From: Planktomarina sp. | GTDB taxonomy: Bacteria; Pseudomonadota; Alphaproteobacteria; Rhodobacterales; Rhodobacteraceae | Length of the DNA: 64,000 nucleotides | Assembly: GCA_017856985.1 (NCBI GenBank) | Contig: JAFMEA010000004.1 | Span: 17,150 to 81,149 of the forward strand | Reading direction: 5' to 3' | Shown: piece after piece, positions 17,458 through 25,815 of the stretch | Layout: each line of letters starts with the position of its first letter | Position numbering within the stretch: position 1 is the first letter of the stretch | Program-made: the position numbers and the translations under genes | The notes under the pieces: generated by a model | The model's input: the letters and a program-made list of their open reading frames with translations, nothing else | What the model was told of the DNA's origin: nothing | Databases searched by the model: none

Positions 17458-18398
17458 TGAGCTCAATTCCACTTGATCATGGTGGAAACCTAGACTCGGC
17501 AGCTAAACATTACGGTGGTAAACGACAAGATTGGTTAGACCTATCCACCGGTATAAACCCCGAAGCTTACAGTTTGAACTCAGTACAAGAAGCAGATTGG
17601 AAAGCCCTACCTGACAAGCTTGCCAATACAGAAATTTGTCTGGCCGCCCGTAAATTTTGGAATGTACCAGACAAGGCTGATATTTTAGCAGTGCCTGGAT
17701 GCTCATCAGCTATTGCTCAAATCCCAACACTATTTTCTCCTGGCTCAGTTGAAATCGCTGTACCTACTTATAACGAGCATGCCGCATCATTTCAATTTCA
17801 TGGCTGGAAAACTTTAACAAAATCTAAATCACCTCGGGCACGAGTTATCGTTCACCCTAATAACCCAACAGGTAAATTCAGCGAATTACCCGATCCCGCA
17901 CCACTAAACATTATAGATGAAAGCTTTTGCGATATTGCCCCCTTACGCAGCCATATTGCCCGCTCCGCCATGCCAGGACATATTATTCTAAAAAGCTTTG
18001 GAAAGTTTTGGGGTCTGGCGGGATTACGGCTTGGCTTTGCTATAGGCGATCCATTTCTAATAAAAGCTTTACGCCAAAAGCTAGGGCCATGGCCTGTGTC
18101 TGGTATAGCGTTGAGAATTGGTACCAAAGCTTTGCAAGATTACGATTGGGCCAATAATACACGTAACCGGCTAAAAATAGATATCGCACGATTAGATACT
18201 CTATTAATGACTTTAAAGGCCAAACCGATCGGGGATTGCTCACTTTTTCGTACTTATGCAGTTGAAGATGCTGCGCAGATACAAAAACAGTTTGCTGAAT
18301 CTCTTATTTGGAGCCGCATTTTTCCTTACTCAAACGATTGGATTAGGCTTGGCCTTCCCCCTAAATATGATTGGAGCAGGTTGGAAAACGCACTATGA
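17457..18398 (+). CDS. cobC: threonine-phosphate decarboxylase (aminotransferase fold)
   Basis: Provides the aminopropanol-phosphate arm of cobalamin by decarboxylating L-threonine O-3-phosphate; it is a PLP protein of the histidinol-phosphate aminotransferase family. The 313-aa sequence opens with DHGGNLDSAAKHYG and WLDLSTGINPEAY, typical of CobC, and has VHPNNPTGKF, IIDESFCD and the Schiff-base lysine in ILKSFGKFWGLAGLRLG. It is coupled at both ends: TAATG with the DUF1636 gene and ATGA with cobD. Confidence 0.93.
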   Translation: MSSIPLDHGGNLDSAAKHYGGKRQDWLDLSTGINPEAYSLNSVQEADWKALPDKLANTEICLAARKFWNVPDKADILAVPGCSSAIAQIPTLFSPGSVEIAVPTYNEHAASFQFHGWKTLTKSKSPRARVIVHPNNPTGKFSELPDPAPLNIIDESFCDIAPLRSHIARSAMPGHIILKSFGKFWGLAGLRLGFAIGDPFLIKALRQKLGPWPVSGIALRIGTKALQDYDWANNTRNRLKIDIARLDTLLMTLKAKPIGDCSLFRTYAVEDAAQIQKQFAESLIWSRIFPYSNDWIRLGLPPKYDWSRLENAL

Positions 18399-19303
18399 GC
18401 CTAATCCTCGCCATACTCCTCGACGCACTTTTAGGTGAGCCACGCTGGCTTTGGTCGCGGTTACCACACCCAGCAGTGGTAATTGGAAATATTATTTCCA
18501 AGCTTAGCAAATTGATGAACCATGCGCCTCAACAGAAGAGAAAAGGTGTTTTACTTGTCCTCATCTTAGCCATCGGTGGGGGGATAACTGGCATATTAAT
18601 CACTTGGCTTGGACCAATAGCCGACGCAGTAACTGTGGCTATTTTACTTGCACATAAGTCTTTAGTGGAACACGTTTCAAATGTTGCACAATCACTGCGA
18701 ATGTCACTGTTGTCGGGTCAACGCAGTGTTGCAATGATAGTCGGACGGGATACTGCTGACATGAATACTGAGCAGGTATCACGCGCCGCAATTGAAAGTA
18801 TGGCTGAAAACTTTTCTGATGGGTTTGTTGCACCAGTTTTTTGGTTTTTGGTTGCTGGTTTGCCAGGGATAATCATCTATAAAGCCATCAACACTTCGGA
18901 TAGTATGATTGGGTATAAAAACAGAACGTTCAAAGATTTTGGTTGGGCTACTGCTCGGGTAGATGATGTTCTCAATTGGATACCAGCACGACTTTCAGCA
19001 TTATGTATTTGGGCAATTACCGGTTTCCCAGTAAAGTGGCAGTTAATTGCACAAAATGCTAAGATGCACCGCTCACCCAATGCCGGTTGGCCTGAGGCAG
19101 CAATGGCTTACGCTATGGAAATTAGCCTTTCAGGACCAAGAAGCTACGAAGGGCAAATGCGGAAATTTCCCTGGGTCAACCCAATTGGACGAAAAAATAT
19201 AGGCCCCTCAGAAATCGATAATGCAATTCGTATTTTATGGGCAACATGGGTTGGAGTGCTTGCACTGGTCACAGCTTCAGCTATTCTATTTTTCTTTTTA
19301 TAA
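18395..19303 (+). CDS. cobD: adenosylcobinamide-phosphate synthase, membrane protein
   Basis: CbiB/CobD attaches the aminopropanol moiety to adenosylcobyric acid. I start it at ATG 18395, overlapping the cobC stop as ATGA and giving MSLILAILLDALLGEP; an upstream ATG lies inside cobC. The 302-aa protein has several membrane segments (about residues 45-90, 140-165, 200-215 and the C-terminus) and family motifs LLGEPRWLWSRLPHPAVVIG, AAIESMAENFSDGFVAPVFW, INTSDSMIGYKN, FGWATARVDDVLNWIPARL and SPNAGWPEAAMAYAM. Confidence 0.95.
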   Translation: MSLILAILLDALLGEPRWLWSRLPHPAVVIGNIISKLSKLMNHAPQQKRKGVLLVLILAIGGGITGILITWLGPIADAVTVAILLAHKSLVEHVSNVAQSLRMSLLSGQRSVAMIVGRDTADMNTEQVSRAAIESMAENFSDGFVAPVFWFLVAGLPGIIIYKAINTSDSMIGYKNRTFKDFGWATARVDDVLNWIPARLSALCIWAITGFPVKWQLIAQNAKMHRSPNAGWPEAAMAYAMEISLSGPRSYEGQMRKFPWVNPIGRKNIGPSEIDNAIRILWATWVGVLALVTASAILFFFL

Positions 19304-19309
19304 ATGCTC

Positions 19310-19325
19310 CGACCAAACATGGTCG
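19310..19325 (+). repeat. 6-bp hairpin after cobD
   Basis: CGACCA and TGGTCG form a 6-bp stem with an AACA loop 7 nt after the cobD stop. There is no T-run behind it, so it is at best a weak transcript-end structure before the lytic transglycosylase gene. Confidence 0.25.
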
Positions 19326-19348
19326 TCTAAATGTTATGGAGACACTAA

Positions 19349-20518
19349 ATGCGACTGCTTTTACTAGCATTTATATTGGGTGCCTATTCAACAGTTGCAA
19401 ACGCAAACTGCGGTGGAAAATTTGATGACTTTGTCACAACCCTAAAGCAGGAGGCCCAAACAATGGGCCACCACAAAAATTTGGTAGACAACTTTTTTTT
19501 TGATGTGAAACAAAATCCAAAAGTTTTAAAAGCTGATCAAAATCAAAATATTTTACAACAAGATTTTATTAAATTTTCTCAATCTTTGATATCTGATTAT
19601 CGCATAAGCCATGCCAAAATAAACGCCATTAAATATAAAAGTATCTTTAGTAGAATTGAAAAAGAATTTGGCATTCCAAACGGCGTGCTTCTTGCTTTCT
19701 GGGCATTTGAAACGGATTTCGGTGTTAACCAAGGAAATTTTAATACTTTAAATTCTTTGCTCACTTTAGCCCATGACTGTCGACGCCCTAAATTATTTCG
19801 TCCACAAATATTTGCAGCACTGACCCTATTTAAACAAAATCAATTTGATCCCCTACACACAAAGGGCGCGTGGGCAGGGGAGATTGGTATGATCCAAATG
19901 CTGCCAGCAGATATTATCCGAAATGGTACTGACGGCGATGGCGACGGAGTAGTAGACCTTCAAAATTCTGTCCCTGACACGCTAATAACTGGAGCAAAAA
20001 TGCTCAGCACATTGGGTTGGCAGGCAAATGCGCCCTGGTTGCAAGAAATTCTGATACCAAAAAATTTGGACTGGAACAAAACGGGGTTGTATAATTCAAT
20101 GCCCCTTTCAGCTTGGAAAGCACTGGGCGTAGAAGCCCGAAGTGGAGAGCTTTTTGAGGGACCTACGCAAGCTTCCGTACTTCTACCTGTTGGACGCAAC
20201 GGACCCGCATTTTTAACTTATCCTAATTTTGACGTTTATTTGAAATGGAACCAAAGCCTTGTTTACGTAACTACAGCTGCATATTTCGCTTCATATCTGA
20301 ATGGGTCACCAATTTATAACTCCAATACACCAGATGTTGGTTTAAACGAATACGAAATGAGAGTTTTACAAAAGAAATTAGTTACCCGCGGACATGATGT
20401 AGGAAAAATTGACGGAATATTAGGTGCAAAAACTCGATCGGCCGTTCAACGGGAACAACTACTACTCAAAATGCCTGCAGATGCCTGGCCAACCCCTGAA
20501 CTTCTTAACAGACTTTAG
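19349..20518 (+). CDS. MltB-family lytic murein transglycosylase with peptidoglycan-binding domain
   Basis: A 389-aa secreted peptidoglycan lytic enzyme. It has an N-terminal signal sequence (MRLLLLAFILGAYSTVANA), an SLT_2/MltB catalytic domain with the expected Glu in LLAFWAFETDFGVNQG, the downstream GEIGMIQMLP segment and a C-terminal PG_binding_1 domain from about residue 330 (VLQKKLVTRGHDVGKIDGIL). A Ca-loop-like DGDGDGVVDLQN is present in the middle, as in other MltB relatives. It follows cobD by ~45 nt and is convergent with smc, 8 nt apart. Confidence 0.92.
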   Translation: MRLLLLAFILGAYSTVANANCGGKFDDFVTTLKQEAQTMGHHKNLVDNFFFDVKQNPKVLKADQNQNILQQDFIKFSQSLISDYRISHAKINAIKYKSIFSRIEKEFGIPNGVLLAFWAFETDFGVNQGNFNTLNSLLTLAHDCRRPKLFRPQIFAALTLFKQNQFDPLHTKGAWAGEIGMIQMLPADIIRNGTDGDGDGVVDLQNSVPDTLITGAKMLSTLGWQANAPWLQEILIPKNLDWNKTGLYNSMPLSAWKALGVEARSGELFEGPTQASVLLPVGRNGPAFLTYPNFDVYLKWNQSLVYVTTAAYFASYLNGSPIYNSNTPDVGLNEYEMRVLQKKLVTRGHDVGKIDGILGAKTRSAVQREQLLLKMPADAWPTPELLNRL

Positions 20519-20526
20519 TTTTAGGT

Positions 20527-23500
20527 TCACGCCACCAATTGCTCTGCCTTTTTGAGATCGACGGATACGAGTTGACTCACGCCTGGTTCAGCCATTGTCA
20601 CTCCAAACAAACGGTCCATGCGCGCCATGGTCATAGCATGGTGAGTTATAATCAAGAAACGTGTATCAGTTCGTCGAGTCATCTCATCAAGGAGGTCACA
20701 AAATCGAGTCACATTCGCATCATCCAGGGGCGCATCCACTTCATCGAGTACGCAGATTGGCGCAGGGTTTGCCAAAAATACAGCAAAGATTAACGCCATT
20801 GCAGTCAATGTTTGTTCCCCACCTGAGAGAAGACTAAGCGTTGACAGTTTTTTGCCAGGAGGCTGGCAAAGAATTTCAAGACCCGCATCTAGTGGATCGT
20901 CACTTTCAACTAAAACAAGATTAGCCTCACCACCACCAAACAAATGGCCAAACAAAGTTCCAAAGTTGCGATTAACGTCATCAAATGCGGCTAAAAGCCG
21001 TTCACGACCCTCTTTATTTAAGCTAGAAATTCCACCTCGAAGCGTTTTTATGGCCTCCTCCAGGTCATTTTTTTCATTTGTTAGATTATCAAACTCTTCT
21101 TGGACCTCACGTGAATCCTCCTCCGCGCGCAAATTTACAGCTCCCAACGCATCTCGTTGATGGCGTATTTTAAGAACCTCAGATTCTATATGCTCAGCTG
21201 GAGGCATTTTTGTAGGATCAACTTCAAGTTGTTCAAGCAAAGTTTCTGGCTCAGTTTCTAATTCCTCCCGAATACGTTCAGCAGAAACCATAACCGCTTC
21301 AAGAGAAGATTCGGAGCGGGCTTCAGCACGGGCCCGCTCCTCACGGCTTTCAGATGCAATCCGCTCAGCTTCCCGCTCGGAATTGTTTGCAAGACGAAAG
21401 TTTTGTTCAGCTAATGCAAGCGCGTCTGCACTGATCTGGCGGCGCTTTTCAGCTTCCCTCAGTGCTGTAATTAACTCAGTTCGCTGCGAACGAATTTGAT
21501 CTGGCCTCACTAACGCGGCCACAAGATCAAGTTCTGCTTTTGATCGCCGTTTTAAAAGCTGTTCGCCGCGCGTGTTCGTATTCTTTAGTCGTTCTGTCCA
21601 GCTCTCAATTTCATCAATAACTACCGCTAGCCTTTTATCACGCAACTCACCTTCACGCCGTACTTCATCATGCGTTGCACGCCGGCTCATCATAGTAACC
21701 CGACTTGCCTCTACTGTAAGTTTTATGTCCTCAACCTGGGCGCGCGCACGGGCAAGATGTTCTAGCCCGTCTAAAGCCGCCTGTGCCTCTCGTTGTTGCA
21801 ATCGCGCGCCAGCGGCTTCTTCGGCGTGACGGGCCCCTGAAATCGAAAGTGCCTCTACACGCCCCAGCGCCAAATTACGTTCAGCTTCCGCCTTGGATAC
21901 TGTTCTTCCCGCGTCCGCAACCATCGCATCTGCATCCCGCCTTGCAACTCGAGCATCTTGGTCATCCTTGGTTAAAACCTGTAACTTTTCATTTAAAGAT
22001 TGATGCACAATTTCTGTAACATTAGCCTTGCTCAATGCCGATATGAGATCTTCTTGTAATTGTTGTAGACGATTCCGTTGTTCCAATCTCAAAGCTGCTG
22101 CTGACGGGGCATCTTTAGCCGTCGTCCGAAATCCATCCCATCTCCAAAGGTCCCCTTCGAGACTGACCAATCTTTGGCCAGGCAAAAGAGAAGAATGCAG
22201 CGCAGCGCCCTCTACTACGGTTACCAACCCTACCTGATCAATTCGTCTATTAAGTACCCCTGGCACTTTCACGTATTGACCAAAGCTTTCTATACCAACA
22301 GGAAGCTTTGGTGCATTTTCATATTCTATCAATGCAGCCCAGCCAGATATCCCCTCACCGGTTACCGCTGGAGCCTTCAGGTCGTCAGCCAGTGCAGCAC
22401 CCAGTGCTTTTTCATAACCAGATTGTACCTGCACTTGATCCAAGATTTGGTCCACGTCACCACTGTCTCGGTCAACCAATTTCGTCAGGGCCGAAACCTC
22501 AGCTTGCAAAGCATTTACGATGCCCTTTGCCTCAGACCGGGTTCCCCGTGCATTGATTTCCTCTATTTGGCAGGCAGCACGTTCAGCTTCCACTTTAGCA
22601 AGAACTATCTCAGCATCTGATACAGCATTGATGGCCATTAATTCGTCAGATGCCACTTTTTTACATATCTCAGAAAACTTCTTTTCATGATCTTGGGCTT
22701 CTATCAGTGAACTTTTAGCTTCGATCTCTGCCGCTTCTGATTTACTCAATCTCTTACCAGCATCCTCAATGAAGCGCTGAGCCGATTGATGTCGCGCAGC
22801 TAGCCGAGCGACATCTTCAGTAATCTCAGACAGATCTGATTCTCGGTTCTGAAGAACGGTCGCCGCTTCTGAGGCCTCTGCAGCAACCATTTTGATACGT
22901 TCGTCGTGTCCTGACCGAGAGGCCTCAAGCGCAGAATATTCCATACGGAGCCGAGAGATAGTTACATCGGCGTCTTGATTTAAATTTTCTTCACGCTTCA
23001 TGTCTACGGTCAGTTCAGCGATACTTTTATTCAGGTCAAGGATAGCGGCTTCAGCACGGTTCTCTTGGTCACTTAGCGTTTCTTTTTCTACGTTCAGTCG
23101 CTGCAAAACAGTATTTGCAATCGCCTCTTCCTCTCTTGCCGGAGGCAATATTTTTTCAGATTCTTCACGGACCCTGAGGGTTTTTTGTACAGTAGTTTCC
23201 GCTTGGGCTGCTTTAATTGTGGCAATACGCAGCGCTTCCTCAGCAGATGCCCGAGCTTCATCGGCCTCTTTCCAACGACGGTAAAGTAGCAAACCCTCTG
23301 CTAAACGAAGACTTTCACCTAGTTTTTTATAACGAGCCGCTTGCTTGGCCTGGCGAGACAGCTGAGAGAGTTGATTGCTTAATTGCTCTATCAAATCAGC
23401 AACTCTTAGTATGTTAGTTTCAGAACCTTTCAGCTTTAACTCCGCCTCATGACGGCGAGCATAGAGCCCTGAAATTCCCGCAGCTTCTTCAAGTATCCGT

Positions 23501-23982
23501 CGGCGTGCTTTCGGTTTTGCGTTTATAAGTTCACTAATTTGACCTTGTCGCACCAGAGCAGGTGAATGCGCACCAGTACTTGCATCCGCAAAAAGCAACT
23601 GAACGTCTCGCGTACGAATATCCTTGCTGTTCGCCTTGTAAGCCGATCCTATCTCACGGGTAATGCGCCGCACCACATCAAGTAGATCACTCTCATTGAA
23701 GCCGGCAGGTGCCAGACGCTGTGAATTATCTAACTGTAGGCTGACTTCAGCAAAATTACGTGCAGGGCGCGTTGCGGTGCCCGCAAAAATCACATCCTCC
23801 ATACCCCCACCACGCATGGCAGTCGGACGGTTTTCGCCCATCACCCAGCGTAGAGCTTCGAGCAGGTTGGATTTGCCACAGCCATTAGGACCAACCACAC
23901 CAGTCAACCCATCGGCAATAATCAGATCAGTTGGGTCCACAAAGCTCTTGAACCCGTTTAGTCTTAGTTTAGAAAACTGCAA
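20527..23982 (-). CDS. smc: chromosome segregation protein SMC
   Basis: ATPase that compacts and helps segregate the chromosome. Residues 1-160 form the N-terminal ATPase half with GVVGPNGCGKSNLLEALRW (Walker A), followed by a long coiled coil, a hinge near the middle (around ALGAALADDLKAP to LEGDLWRWDG), a second coiled coil, and the C-terminal LSLLSGGEQTLTAMAL signature and ICVLDEVDAPLDDAN Walker B. I prefer TTG 23982, giving (M)QFSKLRLNGFKSF, the family N-terminus, with GAGGA 9 nt upstream; ATG at 24015 would add 11 residues. Length is ~1,151 aa. Confidence 0.94.
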   Translation of the reverse strand: MQFSKLRLNGFKSFVDPTDLIIADGLTGVVGPNGCGKSNLLEALRWVMGENRPTAMRGGGMEDVIFAGTATRPARNFAEVSLQLDNSQRLAPAGFNESDLLDVVRRITREIGSAYKANSKDIRTRDVQLLFADASTGAHSPALVRQGQISELINAKPKARRRILEEAAGISGLYARRHEAELKLKGSETNILRVADLIEQLSNQLSQLSRQAKQAARYKKLGESLRLAEGLLLYRRWKEADEARASAEEALRIATIKAAQAETTVQKTLRVREESEKILPPAREEEAIANTVLQRLNVEKETLSDQENRAEAAILDLNKSIAELTVDMKREENLNQDADVTISRLRMEYSALEASRSGHDERIKMVAAEASEAATVLQNRESDLSEITEDVARLAARHQSAQRFIEDAGKRLSKSEAAEIEAKSSLIEAQDHEKKFSEICKKVASDELMAINAVSDAEIVLAKVEAERAACQIEEINARGTRSEAKGIVNALQAEVSALTKLVDRDSGDVDQILDQVQVQSGYEKALGAALADDLKAPAVTGEGISGWAALIEYENAPKLPVGIESFGQYVKVPGVLNRRIDQVGLVTVVEGAALHSSLLPGQRLVSLEGDLWRWDGFRTTAKDAPSAAALRLEQRNRLQQLQEDLISALSKANVTEIVHQSLNEKLQVLTKDDQDARVARRDADAMVADAGRTVSKAEAERNLALGRVEALSISGARHAEEAAGARLQQREAQAALDGLEHLARARAQVEDIKLTVEASRVTMMSRRATHDEVRREGELRDKRLAVVIDEIESWTERLKNTNTRGEQLLKRRSKAELDLVAALVRPDQIRSQRTELITALREAEKRRQISADALALAEQNFRLANNSEREAERIASESREERARAEARSESSLEAVMVSAERIREELETEPETLLEQLEVDPTKMPPAEHIESEVLKIRHQRDALGAVNLRAEEDSREVQEEFDNLTNEKNDLEEAIKTLRGGISSLNKEGRERLLAAFDDVNRNFGTLFGHLFGGGEANLVLVESDDPLDAGLEILCQPPGKKLSTLSLLSGGEQTLTAMALIFAVFLANPAPICVLDEVDAPLDDANVTRFCDLLDEMTRRTDTRFLIITHHAMTMARMDRLFGVTMAEPGVSQLVSVDLKKAEQLVA

Positions 23983-24015
23983 TGCTGTAAATCCTCGTGA
24001 TTCTAGTAAAGTCAT

Positions 24016-24317
24016 TTTGACGATTGGATGCGGATTAAGTCAACGCCATCACCCAAGATAGAGTGATTTCTGAAGACTTATCCACAATATATTGAAGCTT
24101 TAGGCACCTCAAAGTACTTTAATTGAGTTTTTGGAAGTTCAAACGTCAATACTTTTAAAAATGACGCTCGTTCCAATTTCAAAGTAACAAATATTAAAAT
24201 AAAAATTAAGCAAAGAGACCAATTAGCAAATTTAATAATAAATGCCGATAGTCCGCGATTGGATGTCGTAAACGATCTTGACGAAATCGAAGAAGCAATA
24301 CAAGGATGAGATTGTTA
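24016..24317. other. AT-rich intergenic stretch before the cobalamin riboswitch
   Basis: About 300 nt between the smc start and the riboswitch. It should hold the smc promoter (leftward) and the cbtBA promoter (rightward). One plus-strand frame stays open from about 24131 to a TGA at 24307-24309 and ends in an acidic, protein-like tail, but it has no ATG; I see no supported gene here. Confidence 0.4.
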
Positions 24318-24495
24318 GGTGTTCATTGGATGCAAAGCATTCAGAACTGAAACGGGAATTTGGTGCGGGTGACCCATATTGGGATCCAAAGCCAAAGCCG
24401 CCCCCGCGACTGTACGTGGTTTGGGTCTATAATATACCACTGGGAAACCGGGAAGGTTATAGACCATCATGCCGTAAGCCAGGAGACCGGCCTGC
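24318..24495 (+). promoter_or_regulatory. cobalamin riboswitch
   Basis: AdoCbl-type aptamer upstream of cbtB. Conserved blocks appear in the right order: TGAAACGGGAA, GGTGCGG, AGCCGCCCCCGCGACTGTA, CCACTGGGAAACCGGGAAGG, ATGCCGTAAGCC and the B12 box AAGCCAGGAGACCGGCC at 24476-24492. Only the core is delimited; the outer helix ends are approximate. It should reduce expression of the downstream cobalt transporter when adenosylcobalamin is plentiful. No other B12 box was seen in the window. Confidence 0.93.
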
Positions 24496-24511
24496 AATTT
24501 GTGTGAACCCC

Positions 24512-24529
24512 CCTGTCGGGTGTGACAGG
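24512..24529 (+). promoter_or_regulatory. expression-platform hairpin of the riboswitch
   Basis: CCTGTC and GACAGG form a 6-bp stem directly after the aptamer and 4 nt before the cbtB ribosome site (GGAG at 24534-24537). Its position, and the lack of a U-tract, point to control of translation initiation rather than termination; this is inference. Confidence 0.5.
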
Positions 24530-24545
24530 TTTAGGAGATTAAATT

Positions 24546-24716
24546 ATGAGTACCAAAACAAACGTAATTCAAGTTTCAACACCGGCCACCGCCGGTATTG
24601 TAGTTACCTTCGTCACAGGACTGGCATTGTTATTTGCATCTGGATATGCGCAGGCGACAGCCTTGCACGACGCAGCCCATGACCAACGCCACGCGATGGC
24701 TTTTCCCTGCCACTGA
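24546..24716 (+). CDS. cbtB: cobalt transporter subunit CbtB
   Basis: A 56-aa membrane protein, small subunit of the CbtAB cobalt transport system predicted from B12-riboswitch regulons. It has one transmembrane helix (AGIVVTFVTGLALLFASG) and the diagnostic metal-binding C-terminus ALHDAAHDQRHAMAFPCH, rich in His and ending in Cys-His. The ribosome site GGAG is 8 nt before the ATG and follows the riboswitch. cbtA begins 3 nt after its stop codon. Confidence 0.93.
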   Translation: MSTKTNVIQVSTPATAGIVVTFVTGLALLFASGYAQATALHDAAHDQRHAMAFPCH

Positions 24717-24719
24717 ACC

Positions 24720-25406
24720 ATGATTAAGAATCTTTTTGTCAGCGCTATCTGCGCCGGCGTTGTAGCAGGGCTGATAGCCGCTTTGTTGCAATTCATATTC
24801 GTAGTACCAACTCTACTAGAAGGAGAACTGTTCGAATCTGGGTCGCATATTCACTTTGGCGCGGATGGGTCACCTCAAAGCGAACGGGCTGTACCGAACC
24901 TTGGAACCGACTGGGGCCGCCATACTATGACAGTAGCGTTTAACATTATCACATACGCTGGATACGGCCTACTTCTAGCAGCTATGATCGCCTATGCAGC
25001 GCTCAAAGGAATCAAAACGTCAGCCCGACAGGGTGTAGTGTGGGGCTTTTGCGGTTTCGTTGCCGTACAACTTGCACCAGCGATTGGCCTTCCCCCTGAA
25101 CTCCCTGGTACAATCGGTCCCGAGGTCGGATCACGCCAAATTTGGTGGCTATTTACAATTGTGGCTACATCAATCGGAATTGGGTTGATCGCGTTTGGTC
25201 GTGGTTACCTGACGTTAGCCAGCATTCCTATTATTGCGCTACCACAATTAATCGGCGCACCACAATTAGATGTATTTTTTGGCGTAGCACCTCCAGAGCT
25301 TGCTGCGGAATTTGTCACGCTTAGCTTAGGCTGTGCTGCTGCTGGATGGGTCATTTTAGGATATACAGTATCGGCGATGTTATTCCGCCTAGAAGAAAGT
25401 ATCTAG
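24720..25406 (+). CDS. cbtA: cobalt transporter subunit CbtA
   Basis: A 228-aa integral membrane protein, partner of CbtB. Several hydrophobic helices are evident: the N-terminal ICAGVVAGLIAALLQFIFVV, AFNIITYAGYGLLLAAMIAYA, VVWGFCGFVAVQLAPAIGLP, a segment after RQIWWLFTIVATSIGIGLIA, and the C-terminal VILGYTVSAMLF. The conserved LAPAIGLPPELPG motif typical of CbtA is present. It is co-transcribed with cbtB under the cobalamin riboswitch and is convergent with the second DUF1636 gene (4-nt overlap of ends). It is expected to import cobalt for the cobN chelatase. Confidence 0.92.
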   Translation: MIKNLFVSAICAGVVAGLIAALLQFIFVVPTLLEGELFESGSHIHFGADGSPQSERAVPNLGTDWGRHTMTVAFNIITYAGYGLLLAAMIAYAALKGIKTSARQGVVWGFCGFVAVQLAPAIGLPPELPGTIGPEVGSRQIWWLFTIVATSIGIGLIAFGRGYLTLASIPIIALPQLIGAPQLDVFFGVAPPELAAEFVTLSLGCAAAGWVILGYTVSAMLFRLEESI

Positions 25407-25747
25407 AACTTTGGCACGCGCCCTTGCAAACAAAGACGAAGACGCCCAGCATTTTGGGCGTCCTCAATCCATCCATCTGGAGCTTCAACATAAAGCTTGA
25501 GCAAACCAATCATATCTTGAGTATCAACCTGTGGGTCTGCTCCAGAAAAAAGATAAGTTGCCTTTTGATCTCCCTGAAGAGCAAACGACAAAGGAGTATC
25601 ACACATGTTTAGACAAGCAGTTGTCACAACATCAATATTTAAACTGCCATCCGCCACAGCTTTGGATAATTGTTTGGCCCAAACAACTCCAGAAGTCGCT
25701 GTCTCATTTTTCGCACATGTTTCGCATATAATCACTCGGTTTTTCAA
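25403..25747 (-). CDS. DUF1636 family metal-binding protein, second copy
   Basis: A 114-aa member of the DUF1636 family. Cysteines occur in VIICETCAKNE and in TTACLNMCDTPLSFALQG, matching the thioredoxin-like ferredoxin spacing. It differs clearly from the copy at 17.1 kb, being shorter and lacking that copy's RQWPQGIKGHF C-terminal motif. It is convergent with cbtA and divergent from cobW, with about 70 nt before cobW, so it may share a promoter region with cobW. The family is frequently found beside cobalamin genes; its role is unproven. Confidence 0.85.
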   Translation of the reverse strand: MKNRVIICETCAKNETATSGVVWAKQLSKAVADGSLNIDVVTTACLNMCDTPLSFALQGDQKATYLFSGADPQVDTQDMIGLLKLYVEAPDGWIEDAQNAGRLRLCLQGRVPKF

Positions 25748-25815
25748 AAATTCTCCTGTTGTATAGTCTTTACACGGCCTAGAACACTCGAAGCTTGATC
25801 ACAAGGAACCCTAAC

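Noticed and set aside
24131..24309. Plus-strand frame open for about 59 codons upstream of the riboswitch, ending in an acidic protein-like tail
   Set aside because: No ATG or well-placed GTG/TTG with a ribosome site, very AT-rich, and it runs into the riboswitch region. It may be a remnant, but it cannot be supported as a gene.
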